Shown piece by piece: positions 1 to 9,900 of a stretch of 64,000 nucleotides of DNA. The notes below the pieces were generated by a model. The model was not told where the DNA came from. It made no database searches and worked only from the letters and a program-made list of their open reading frames with translations. Location of the stretch: contig CAWKDZ010000002.1 of assembly GCA_963848525.1 (NCBI GenBank), forward strand, positions 62,001 through 126,000. Direction: 5' to 3'. Numbering within the stretch: the first letter of the stretch is position 1; each line of letters opens with the position of its first letter. Both the position numbers and the translations under genes were made by a program. The DNA is from JACCTU01 sp963848525. GTDB lineage: Bacteria > Actinomycetota > Thermoleophilia > Gaiellales > Gaiellaceae.

Positions 1-830
1 TCGCGCGCGGGGAGGGGATCGGCGCGTTCGCGCTGACCGAGCCCGAGGCGGGCTCGGACGCCGGCTCGCTGCGCACGCGCGCGGAGCCCGACGGCGACGG
101 CTGGCGCATCACCGGCGCGAAGCAGTGGATCACGAACGGCGCGCACGCCTCGACGTTCCTGCTCTTCGCCCGCACCGACCGGGAGACGTCGGGGCCGAAG
201 GGCGTGTCCGCCTTCGTGCTCGACGCCGACCACGTTCGGATCACGCGCGAAGAGGAGAAGCTCGGCCTGAACTCGTCGGTCACGAACGACCTCGCGGTCG
301 ACGGCGCCGAGGTGGGCCGGGACCGCCTGCTCCACGAGGAGGGCAAGGGGTTCGCGGTCGCGATGGCGACGCTCGACGGCGGGCGCATCGGGATCGCCGC
401 GCAGGCCGTCGGGATCGCGCAGGCGGCGTTCGACGCCGCGCGCGAGTACGCGAAGGAGCGGCGCACGTTCGGCAAGCCGATCGCCGAGCACCAGGCGATC
501 CAATGGAAGCTCGCGGACATGGCGACCGAGCTCGACGCCGCCCGCCTGCTCACCTATCGCGCCGCCTGGCTCAAGCAGCAGGGGCGCCCGCACACGGAGG
601 AGGGCGCGAAGGCGAAGCTGTTCGCGTCGGAGATGGCACGCCGCCAGACGGGCGAGGCGATCCAGATCCTCGGCGGCTACGGGTACACGAAGGAGTTTCC
701 CGTCGAGCGGTACTACCGCGACGCGAAGATCACCGAGATCTACGAGGGGACGAGCGAGATCCAGCGTCTCGTGATCGCGCGCTCGGTGCTCGGGCTGCGC
801 CGACACGAACGCACGCTCGCGCAGGGATAG
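1..830 (+). CDS. Acyl-CoA dehydrogenase (5' end cut by window)
   Basis: FAD enzyme that oxidises acyl-CoA to enoyl-CoA and passes electrons to ETF. The frame enters at base 3, so the N-terminal helical domain is missing. Seen: the family signature GAFALTEPEAGSDA at the very start, then ITGAKQWITNG, and near the C-terminus QILGGYGYTKEFPVERYYRD followed by ITEIYEGTSEIQ, where the Glu of YEGT is the usual catalytic base. The stop is at 828-830. Chain-length preference cannot be read. The cobalamin adenosyltransferase begins 5 nt later, and the ETF and ETF dehydrogenase genes that would accept its electrons lie at 20.4-23.8 kb. Confidence 0.95.
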   Translation, partial: ARGEGIGAFALTEPEAGSDAGSLRTRAEPDGDGWRITGAKQWITNGAHASTFLLFARTDRETSGPKGVSAFVLDADHVRITREEEKLGLNSSVTNDLAVDGAEVGRDRLLHEEGKGFAVAMATLDGGRIGIAAQAVGIAQAAFDAAREYAKERRTFGKPIAEHQAIQWKLADMATELDAARLLTYRAAWLKQQGRPHTEEGAKAKLFASEMARRQTGEAIQILGGYGYTKEFPVERYYRDAKITEIYEGTSEIQRLVIARSVLGLRRHERTLAQG

Positions 831-835
831 AGCGC

Positions 836-1408
836 GTGCCCCGCGAGCGCGACGAGCCCGTCCGCCTGACCAAGATCTACACGCGGGGCGGCGACCGCGG
901 CGAGACCTCGCTCGGCGACGGGTCGCGCGTCTCGAAGCTCGACCCGAGGCTCGCCGCCTACGGCACGGTCGACGAGCTCAACTCGCATGTGGGCTTGCTG
1001 CTCGCCGGCGACGTGCCCGACGAGATCCGCACCGTGCTCACGCGCGTGCAGAACGAGCTCTTCGACGTCGGCGCCGATCTCTCCGTTCCGTTCGAGCCCG
1101 ACGACGGGAAGCTGCGCGTCGCGCAGTCGCAGATCGACGCCCTCGAGGCCGACTGCGACACGTTCAACGCCGAGCTGCCGGAGCTGAAGAGCTTCGTGCT
1201 CCCGGGCGGGACGGAGGCGGCCGCACGGATCCACGTCGCGCGGGCGGTCTGCCGCCGCGCCGAGCGGGACGCGCTCGCGGCGTCCGTGAACCCGCGCGCC
1301 GTCGTCTACCTGAACCGCCTCTCCGACCTCTTGTTCATCCTCGCGCGGGCCGTCAACGCGGCCGCCGGCCGCGACGAGCCGCTCTGGAGACCTGGCAGCT
1401 CGCGCTGA
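836..1408 (+). CDS. pduO: Cob(I)alamin adenosyltransferase, PduO type
   Basis: Transfers the adenosyl group of ATP to cob(I)alamin to make adenosylcobalamin, the cofactor of the methylmalonyl-CoA mutase found at 15.9 and 19.0 kb. 190 aa, the usual size. Seen: N-terminal KIYTRGGDRGETSLGDG (ATP-binding glycine-rich stretch), AYGTVDELNSHVG, RRAERDALA around residue 139 and YLNRLSDLLFILARAVN at the C-terminus, all standard for the PduO/MMAB family. The GTG at 836 is chosen because it sits 5 nt after the preceding stop and precedes the conserved block. Probably co-transcribed with the acyl-CoA dehydrogenase. Confidence 0.93.
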   Translation: MPRERDEPVRLTKIYTRGGDRGETSLGDGSRVSKLDPRLAAYGTVDELNSHVGLLLAGDVPDEIRTVLTRVQNELFDVGADLSVPFEPDDGKLRVAQSQIDALEADCDTFNAELPELKSFVLPGGTEAAARIHVARAVCRRAERDALAASVNPRAVVYLNRLSDLLFILARAVNAAAGRDEPLWRPGSSR

Positions 1409-1544
1409 CCCGCGTTCGCCGCTCTGGCCGCCCTCGGCTGAGTCCGCAATTCACACGAAGAGGATGATGAAGACTCGCTCGACGAGGGGATCTGATCTAG
1501 CGGCGTAGTCGAGGCCGGACTCGCCGGCCGGAACGGAGACGAAC

Positions 1545-3125
1545 GTGACCGAAGCTGTGACTCCGGCCGCCCCGGACGCCCCCAGACGCGCGGGGGTCGT
1601 CCTGGTCTCGCTGATCCTGGTGGCGGCAGTCGCCAACCTGAACCTTGCCGTCGCGAACGTCGCGCTGCCGTCGATCGCGCAGGAGTTCGACTCGGGTCAG
1701 ACGGCGCTCAACCTGATCGCGGTCGGCTACTCCCTGGGCCTCGCCGCGTCGGTCCTCTACTTCGGCGCAGTCGGAGACCGCTACGGGCGCAAGCTGATGC
1801 TGATCCTGGGCATGGCGTTGTCGGTGCCTGCGTGCCTGCTAGCCGCCTGGGCCCCGACCGAGGAAGTCCTCTTCGCGGCCCGCGTCCTGGGTGGTCTCTC
1901 CGCCGGGATGGCGTTCCCCACGACGCTCGCCCTGATCACGGCCCTCTGGTCGGGTCCCGGGCGCACCAAGTCGATCGCTCTGTGGTCGGGCGTCGGCGGC
2001 GCGATCTCGTCCCTCGGGCCGGTGCTCTCCGGCGCGCTGCTGGAGGAGTTCTGGTGGGGGTCGGTCTTCCTGATCACCCTGCCGCTGGCCGCGGTTGCCC
2101 TGGTCATGGCGGCGAAGTTCGTGCCGAGTCACGTCAACGAGGCGACCGAGCCCGTCGACAACCTCGGCGGGATCCTCTCCGTCGTGCTGGTGGCCTCGCT
2201 CGTGCTCTCGATCAACTTCGCGCCGCTGCCGAACAAGGGAGCACTGGCCTTGGGTCTGGGCGCGATCGCGCTTGCCGCCTTGCTCGCGTTCCTCATCCGG
2301 CAGCGTCGCGCCGCCAACCCCCTCTACGACCTCGAGGTCGCCCGGCGCCGCGTCTTCTGGGTCGCCGCCTGCGCCGGGGTGGTCGTGTTCGGGACGCTGA
2401 TGGGGGCGATGTTCGTCGGCCAGCAGTTCCTGCAGAACGTGCTCGGCTACTCGACGTTCGAGGCTGGGCTCTCGATCCTGCCGGCGGCTGCGTTCATGGT
2501 TCTGGTCGCGCCCCGCTCGGCCAAGTTGGTGGAGGCTTACGGCGCACGAGTCACGCTGCTCGCGGGCTACGCCTTCTGCCTGCTCGGCTTCATCACGATG
2601 CTGCTGCTGTGGGACGAGGGCAGCTCGTACTGGCCGGTCGGCCTCGGCTACGCCTTCCTCGGGGTCGGCGTCGGGTTCGCCGGCACGCCCGCCTCGCATT
2701 CGCTGACCGGCTCCGTGCCGGTGCGCCGCGCGGGCATGGCCTCGGGGACGGCCGACCTCCAGCGCGACCTGGGCGGCGCGATCATGCAGTCGATCCTCGG
2801 CGCGCTCCTCACGGCGGGTTACGCAGCGGCAGTCTCCGCCGCCATTGCCGCATCCCCGGACCGGCAGCAGATCACCGACAACGTCGCGAGCCAGCTGACG
2901 AAATCGTTCGCGAGCGCCGAGGACATCGCGGCGCAGTACCCGCAGTACGCGAGCCAGATCACGGCGGGAGCGACGCAGTCGTTCCTCGACGGGGCCGACT
3001 GGGCCTACACCGCCGGCATCGTCGCGATCCTGCTCGGCGCGACGTTGGTCTTCTTCCTCTTCCCGAAGCGGGCCGAGGAGGAGCGGCTGCTCGCGCAGTA
3101 CCACGCCGAGGACACGGCTCCCTAG
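1545..3125 (+). CDS. MFS transporter, DHA2-type drug/metabolite exporter
   Basis: 526-aa integral membrane protein, probably a proton-driven efflux pump with 14 helices; the length and hydrophobic pattern fit the DHA2 family (EmrB/QacA-like). Seen: motif A GAVGDRYGRKLML near residues 74-86, NVALPSIAQEF in helix 1, a motif-C-like GPVLSGALL after helix 5, and FASAEDIAAQYPQYASQIT in the long last loop. GTG start at 1545 with GGAG 6 nt upstream (1535-1538). It stands alone, with 136 nt before it and 245 nt after, so no substrate can be inferred from neighbours. Confidence 0.9.
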   Translation: MTEAVTPAAPDAPRRAGVVLVSLILVAAVANLNLAVANVALPSIAQEFDSGQTALNLIAVGYSLGLAASVLYFGAVGDRYGRKLMLILGMALSVPACLLAAWAPTEEVLFAARVLGGLSAGMAFPTTLALITALWSGPGRTKSIALWSGVGGAISSLGPVLSGALLEEFWWGSVFLITLPLAAVALVMAAKFVPSHVNEATEPVDNLGGILSVVLVASLVLSINFAPLPNKGALALGLGAIALAALLAFLIRQRRAANPLYDLEVARRRVFWVAACAGVVVFGTLMGAMFVGQQFLQNVLGYSTFEAGLSILPAAAFMVLVAPRSAKLVEAYGARVTLLAGYAFCLLGFITMLLLWDEGSSYWPVGLGYAFLGVGVGFAGTPASHSLTGSVPVRRAGMASGTADLQRDLGGAIMQSILGALLTAGYAAAVSAAIAASPDRQQITDNVASQLTKSFASAEDIAAQYPQYASQITAGATQSFLDGADWAYTAGIVAILLGATLVFFLFPKRAEEERLLAQYHAEDTAP

Positions 3126-3135
3126 CCGATCGGGA

Positions 3136-3155
3136 CGACCTCGTCGACGAGGTCG
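3136..3155. terminator. 20-nt perfect palindrome after the MFS gene
   Basis: CGACCTCGTCGACGAGGTCG lies 10 nt past the MFS stop. As RNA it folds to an 8-bp stem with a TCGA loop, but no T-run follows, so it may be a factor-assisted terminator or only a palindromic protein site. The remaining intergenic sequence to 3358 shows nothing further. Confidence 0.3.
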
Positions 3156-3358
3156 AGCCCCTCCGGCCGCCTTCGGTTGGACGCGAGCGTCGAGCTGGGC
3201 TTCTCCGGCTCTCCCGACCTGGACCGGGCAGGCGCCGCCGACCACCAGGGGATCGGCGGATCGGGGGCGATGACGAATCGGGCCCGGGCCGCCAGGAGAC
3301 GCTGATCGGCAACGGGGAATCACCCGGGTGGGGCGATGCGTTCTGCAAGCCCGCGGCG

Positions 3359-3364
3359 TACCGT
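3359..3364 (+). promoter_or_regulatory. Candidate -10 box (TACCGT), leaderless start
   Basis: TACCGT ends 6 nt before the GTG at 3371 and there is no Shine-Dalgarno. The spacing would place the transcript start at or next to the start codon. No convincing -35 box is seen. Confidence 0.35.
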
Positions 3365-3370
3365 CGAACC

Positions 3371-3913
3371 GTGAAGCGGAATCGGACGTGGGCTGTGCTC
3401 GCGCTTGCCTGCGCGATCGTCGCCGGAGGCTGCGGAGGCGACGATGAGTCGTCGACGTCGGAGTGGGCGGACGACACGTGCTCCGCGGCGACGACCTGGA
3501 CGGACTCGATCTCGGCGGCGGCCCAATCGCTCCAGGGGGGCAACCTCTCGCAGGAGGCGTTTCAGAGCGCTGTCGAGGACGTCAAGGAGGCCACCGAGAC
3601 CTTCACGGACGACCTCGAGGACCTCGAAGCGCCGGAGACCGAAGCAGGCCAGCAGGCGAAGGAGTCGATCGACCAGCTCGCCGACGAGCTGCAGCCGGAG
3701 GTCGACGAGCTCGAGAGCGCCGTGGAGGACGCCGAGGGCGCGGGCGCGAGCGGGATCCTGAGCGCCGTGCCGGTCATCAGCAGCACGTTGATGACGATGG
3801 GGAACGAGGTGTCGTCGACCTTCAGCGAGCTGCAGCAGCTCGACGTCGGCGGCGAGCTCGAAGACGCCTTCGAGCAGGCGGACTCCTGCGACGAGTTGAG
3901 GAACGGCGGCTAA
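3371..3913 (+). CDS. Secreted lipoprotein, acidic, helical, unknown function
   Basis: 180 aa. N-terminal KR-rich start, hydrophobic run and lipobox AIVAGGC predict a lipoprotein with Cys at about residue 21. The mature part is rich in Asp, Glu and Gln with heptad-like spacing (EDVKEATETFTDDLEDLEAP, then ESIDQLADELQPEVDELESA), so it is probably a helical bundle or coiled coil. One Cys near each end of the mature chain (DDTC and DSCDEL) could form a disulphide. GTG start at 3371. No catalytic motif. It converges on the giant gene with 21 nt between the stops. I do not recognise a named family. Confidence 0.8.
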   Translation: MKRNRTWAVLALACAIVAGGCGGDDESSTSEWADDTCSAATTWTDSISAAAQSLQGGNLSQEAFQSAVEDVKEATETFTDDLEDLEAPETEAGQQAKESIDQLADELQPEVDELESAVEDAEGAGASGILSAVPVISSTLMTMGNEVSSTFSELQQLDVGGELEDAFEQADSCDELRNGG

Positions 3914-3934
3914 CGCAGGATCCGGCGGCTGCGC

Positions 3935-6900
3935 CTAGCGCCGCGCGAGCCGGTTGATCAGCTTCGCGAGGTCCTTCGGCGGCGTCGAGCGCGGGACGGC
4001 GACGGCGGCGCCGGCTCTGACCGACTGCGCGAGCCGCCGAGGGTCGTTCGTGAGCGCGATGATCCGGAGGGTCGGGAAGACCGTGCGCAGGTCGCGCACG
4101 AGCTCCAGCCCGTAGCGGTCGACGTCGACGACGACCACGCGGACGTTGCGCGTCGGGCTCCCGGTGACCTCCCACGTCTCCTCGCCCACGGTCGAGACGA
4201 CGCCGATCCCGTTCGCGACGCTCGCCGCGATCTCCCTGCGCATGTTCGAGCCGCCGGCGAGCACGACCTCGAGCGGCTTCTTGGTCGGCTTCGTCCGCTT
4301 GCCCGGGATCTGGAAGGAGAGCTTCCTTGTGACCGCGTCGCGTCCGGACCGGGCGCTGAGCACGAGGCGGTAGCGCCCGGGCGCCCTCAGCCGCGGGGGC
4401 ATCGTCAGCCGCTTGACCGCGACGCCTGCCCGGACGGAGAAGCGCCAGCGGTGGAGCTGCGCGCCGCGCGGGCTCACCAGCGTCACGGTCACCTGCGAAG
4501 CACGCGTCGAGTTGATCCGGACGGCGACGAACCGCCGCGTCGCCGGCGTGTAGCGCTTCGTCCCGACCACGGTGAACACGAACCGCGACTGGGGGGCGCC
4601 GGGGTCGCCGAGCACCAGGTCGACCGGGCCGCCGACGGTCGCCAGCACGGGGCGCACGGGGTCGGCGACCACCGTGCCGGTGCCGCGTACAGCGCCGACG
4701 AGGAAGCCGCGGTCGAGCAGGGTCGCCTTCACCTCGTCGAGCGAACGGCCGGCGAGGACGGACGTAGAGCGAAGCTCGTTGCTCAGCGGGCTGCCTGTGC
4801 CGTCGGCGTCGACGGCGACGACCGCGAAGCGGCGCCGGTCGGCCGGGTCGAACGGCCCGAGGTTGACGGCGGTCTCGCCAGGCGCGAGCGTCTGCGTCGC
4901 GATCCCGTCGACGTAGAGGACGATCGCGAACGGCTCGCCGTCGGCGTCGGTCGAGGGCGTCCAGCGCAGCGTCAGCGAGCCATCCGGCTCGATCACGCCG
5001 CGGAAGTTCGTCGGGGCGGGCACGACCGGGAGCACGCCCGAGAAGTCGCCGTCGTCGCCGCCGGCCGACGGGGGAGCCGGAGCCGGAACGCCGACCATGA
5101 ACGTGATCGAGAACGCGCTCGACTTGCCGGCGGCGTCGCGAACGGTGCCGGCGAGGGTGTGGGTGCCCTCGTCGAGCGGGCCGGTGTTGAAGGTCGCCGA
5201 GCTGCCGGAGACCGTCGGCGGCGGCGCGGGCGCGCCGTCGAAGGTCACGCCCGTGAGGGCGGCGATGGCCTCGGACGACGTGATCGAGATCTGCGACGCG
5301 GTCGCGACGATCGACCCGCTCGCCGGCACCGACGACACGATGATCGGGACGAAGTTGTCGACGCGGACGCCTGCTACGACGCTCGCCGCGGTGTTGCCGA
5401 CTGCGTCGGTGACGAGCGCACGGAGGTCGTACAGGCCGTCGCCGAGGGTCGTGGTGTTGAAGTTGGCGGTCCACGGTGCGGAGCCGTCGGTGGCGATCGC
5501 CGACCACGCGGCGGCGCCTGCGGAGCTCTGGCTGAACGTGACCGACGTCGCGTCGCCGGTGGTCGTGGCGCTGAGCGCCACCACGCCGGAGAGCGGCGAG
5601 CCCGGGTCGTCGAGCATCACGCCCGGTGCGACAGAGTCGACGGTGATCGAGATCGGCGAGCTCGTAAATGTGTTGCCGGCCGCGTCGGAGACCACGATCC
5701 GGAGGTCGTACGGGCCGCTCGGCAGGCCGCTGACGTTCCACGTCGTCTCGAAGGGCGCGCTCCCGTCGCTTGCGACGTCCGCGTAGCCACCGCCGCCGGT
5801 CTGCGCCTGCCAGGTGACCGAGCCCAGGCCCGAGCCTCCCGGGTTGTCGGAGGCCGTTGCCTCGAGCTGAACGGCGCCGCCGACGGTCGCGCCGCCTCCC
5901 GGCCTCGTCAGCAGGCCGCTCGGGTCGGTGTTGTCGACGCGGGTCGAGACGACGTTGCTCGTCCCGGAGTTGGCGCCCGCGTCGACCGCGATCGCACGCA
6001 GCTCGTAGTCGCCGTCGGGGACCATCGTCGTGTCGAACGTGGCCGACCACGGCGCGCCGCCGGCGGTGCCGACCGTCGTCCAGCCGCCGCCGCCCACGGG
6101 GCGCCGCTGGAAGGTCACCTGCGTCGTGTCGCCGCTCGCGGCGGCCGAGAGCCCGACCGAGCCGCTCACGTTCCCCGGCAGGCCCGAGAGCGACACCGTC
6201 GGCGCGAAGTTGTCGACCGTGACGCCGACGGAGCCCGTGCCGGTCGAGTTGCCCGCCACGTCGGTGATCACGGCGGAGATCGAGGCCGGGCCGTCGCCGG
6301 TCGACGCGGAGTTCCAGCCGACCTGGAACGGCGCCGAGGTGGACGAGCCGACCGAGCCCCCGCCGACGAAGTACTCGACCGAGGCGATCGGGTTCGCGTC
6401 GGAGGCACTGACGCCGAGCGTGACGTTGCCCGAGACCATGGAGCCCGCGAGCGGCGACGAGAGCGAGCCGGTCGGCGCGGTGTTGTCGACGATCTTCGAC
6501 GAGAGGTCGACCATGTTCTCGTTGCCGGCCTCGTCGCGGACGATGAAGCGCAGATCCCACGAGCCGTCGTCCGCGGGCGTCGTCGCCCAGAACGCGGTGT
6601 AGGGCGGGTTGTCCGCGCCGGTGGTGTCGACGCCGAGCGACGTCCACGTCGAGGCGCTCGAGCGCTTGTGCTGGAACTCGACCTCGGTCACCTCGGCGCC
6701 GCCGCCTCCGCCGCCGCTGGGGTTCGCGGTCAGCGTGACCGTGCCGCGCAGGTAGTTGCCCGGGTCGCTCGCGCCCGGATCGGGCGGCGTCGTGTCGACC
6801 ATCACCGTCGCCGTCTGCGGCGACTCGACGTTCCCGGCGACGTCGGTCGAGAAGAACGAGATCGTGTGGATCCCGTCGCCCGAGACGTTGACGCTCGAGC

Positions 6901-9900
6901 CGCTCTGCGCGCTGCCGCCGTCGATCGAGTACGTCGTGTTCGAGACGCCCGAGCCCGCGTCGCTCGCGCTCAGCGTCACGGTCACCGCGCTCGGCTGCCA
7001 GCCGCTCGGCGCGTCGTGCGTCGTCGTCGGCTTCGTGTTGTCGACGCGCCGCGAGCCGACCACGTTCGAGAAGGCCTGGTTGCCCGCGACGTCGGTGACG
7101 TTGACGCGCAGGTCGTAGAGACCATCCGGGACCTCGGTCGTCGGCCAGATCTCCGAGATCCCGGTCCAGGTGCCGCCGACCAGCGCCTCGTACGCCACGC
7201 TCGAGATGCCCGAGGCGACCGGCGGCCCCGGCGGGTCGTCGGTGACCGAGCTCAGCGTGACCGTGCCGCGCAGGTTGTCGCCCGGGTCGGCGAGGCTCGC
7301 CGTCGGCAGCGTGTTGTCGATCCGCCGCGGGCCGACGGACGCGCCTTCCGCGTAGTTGCCGGCGAAGTCGGTGGCGGTCGTGCGGAAGAAGTAGAGACCG
7401 TCCGGGAGGCTCGCCGTGTCGAACGGCAGCTCGTACGGCGCCGCGTTCGCGATCCCGATCGTCGACCAGGCCGCGCCGTCGGGGCTGACCTCGAAGACGA
7501 CCTGCTGCACGCCCGAGCCGGTGTCGCTCGCGCTCGCGCGGAGCGTGACCGTCGCGCGCAGGTTCGCGCCGGGGTCCTCGAGCGCGCTCGCGGGCGGCGA
7601 GTTGTCCACGCGGCGGTCCTCGACCGGTGCGGACTCCGTCACGTTCCCGGCGTTGTCGGTCACGACCACGCGCAGGTCGTAGAGGCCGTCGGTGACCGTC
7701 GTCGTGTCCCAGAGCGCCGGCGTCGCGACCCAGGTGTTCGCGTCGGCGACCGAGTACTGGTACTCGACGGAGGCGATGCCGGACGGCTCGGCGCCGGGAT
7801 CGGCCGCCGTCGACGTCAGGGTGATCGCCTGGCGGAGGTTCGGGCCGGGGTCGTCCATCGACGCCGTCGGCGGCGTCGTGTCGAGCAGCCACGTCCACGC
7901 CGCCGGGCTCGGGTCGGCGTTGCCGGCGAGGTCGACCGCGCGCACCTCGAAGGTGCGGGTGCCGTCGGCGAGCGGGGCCGTCGTGTGCGGCGACGCGCAC
8001 GGGGCCCAGACGCCGCCGTCGAGCCGGCACTCGAAGATCGAGCCGCCCTCGTTCGAGGAGAACGTGAACTCGGGGTCGGCGTCGCGCGACGGGTTGCCCG
8101 GGTTCGACGCCAGCGTCGTGTCGGGCTCCAGGCGGTCGACGGTGACCTCGACGACGACTTCGGCCGTCCGGCCGGCCTGGTCGCGCGCGACCGCCCGCAG
8201 GTGCTTGACGCCGTCGGTCGCCGGGATCGGCCAGCTGCCCTCGTACGGCGCGCTCCCGTCGATTCCCAGCGACGTGCTCGTCGTGCAGCTGAGGCCGCCC
8301 GCGTTGCACTCGTAGAACTCGACCTCCTTGACGCCGCTGCCCGTGTCGGCGGCGTCGGCCACGAGCGTGAACGGGTCGGGCGCAGCCGCGTTGACGTAGC
8401 CGAAGTCGGTGGGCGCGGTGTAGGAGACGGTCGGATCGGTGTTGTCGACGATCGTCGACTCGGTCGCCGACGTCTCGACGTTGTCGGCGTGGTCGGTCGC
8501 GATCGCGCGCAGGTCGTAGGTGCCGTCGGCGAGCGAGCCCGCGGCCCACGACGCCTCGTACGGGGCGCTGGTGTCGATCCCGATCGTCGTCCACGTCGAG
8601 CCGTCGAGGTACTGGAGCTCGACCCGCTTCACGCCCGAGTGCCCGTCGTTCGCGTTCGCCGCGATCGTGACCGTCCCCGTGACGGCGATGCCCGGATCGA
8701 CCACGGCGACGGTCGGCTTCAGGTTGTCGACCCAGCGGCTCGTGATCGGTGCGGAGGTGCCCGCGTTGCCGGCGTTGTCGGTCGCGATCACGCGCAGGTC
8801 GTAGAGGCCGTTCGCCGCCGCCGTGGTGTCCCATGTCGCGGGAATGCCGGTCCACGTGCCCGCGCCGGCCGGCGAGCGCTCGAACGTGATCGAGGCGACG
8901 CCGGTGCCGCCCGTGTCGGTCGCGTTCGCGCTCAGGACGACCGTGCCGCGCAGGTACTGGCCGGGGTCGTTCATCGTCACGACCGGCGCAACCGTGTCGA
9001 CGACCCACGCGTGCAGCGCCGGCGTCGGGTCGGGGTTCGCGCCCGGGTCGATCGCGCGTACGTCGAAGGTGTGTGAGCCCTCCGCGAGGCCCGTGTAGCT
9101 CTTCGGGCTCGCACACGCGGCCCAGGCGCCGCCGTCGAGGCGGCACTCGAACGTCGAGCCGGCCTGGTCGGCGGAGAACGTGAAATCGGCCGAGGCGCTG
9201 TTGACGGGGTTCGCGGGCGCGCTGTCGATCGTCGTCTCGGGCGGGATCGTGTCGACCGTGAAGGAGCGCGACGAGGCCGACTCGACGTTGCCGGCCGCAT
9301 CGTGCGCCCGCACGCGCAGCACGAAGTCGCCGTCGGCGCCGAAGCTCGCGCCCGCGAACGCGTACGACCATGTCGCCGTCCCGGTCGCCGTCTGCCAGCT
9401 CTCGGCCACGGCGTTGAAGCCGCTGCCGTCCCAGTAGAGGCCGCTCGCGGCGCTGCGCAGCGAGAGCTCGACACGGTCGAGGCCCGAGCCGCCGGCGTCC
9501 GCAGCCGTGCCGCCCGGGTTGCTCCAGCCCGCGGCGTTGTACCAGCCGCCCGCGCTCGGGAAGGCGACCGACGACGTCGGCGCGGTCGTGTCGATCGTCC
9601 ACGCGTGGTTCGCCGGCGAGGCGTCGACGTTGCCGGCGGCGTCGGTCGCACGCACGTCGAAGGCATGCGCACCCTGGACGAGCCCGGCGTACGCCTTCGG
9701 GCTGGTGCAGGCGCTCCAGCCGCCGCCGTCGAGCCGGCACTCGAACGTCGAGCCCGACTCGTCGGACGAGAACGTGAACGTCGCGCCCGTCGCGTTCGTC
9801 GGGCTCGCCGGTGACGAGGCGATCGTCGTCTGCGGCGCCGTCGTGTCGATCGTCCACGTGTCCTGCGCGGGGCTTGCGTCGACGTTGGCGGCCGTATCGG

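Noticed and set aside
4451..9076. 1,541-codon open frame on the plus strand across the giant gene, with similar long frames at 10887-15803 (+), 3822-10589 (-) and 11224-15411 (-)
   Set aside because: Arg/Gly/Ala-rich translations with no domains, in the GC-driven shadow of the repeat-coding frame, which has clear Ig-like motifs.
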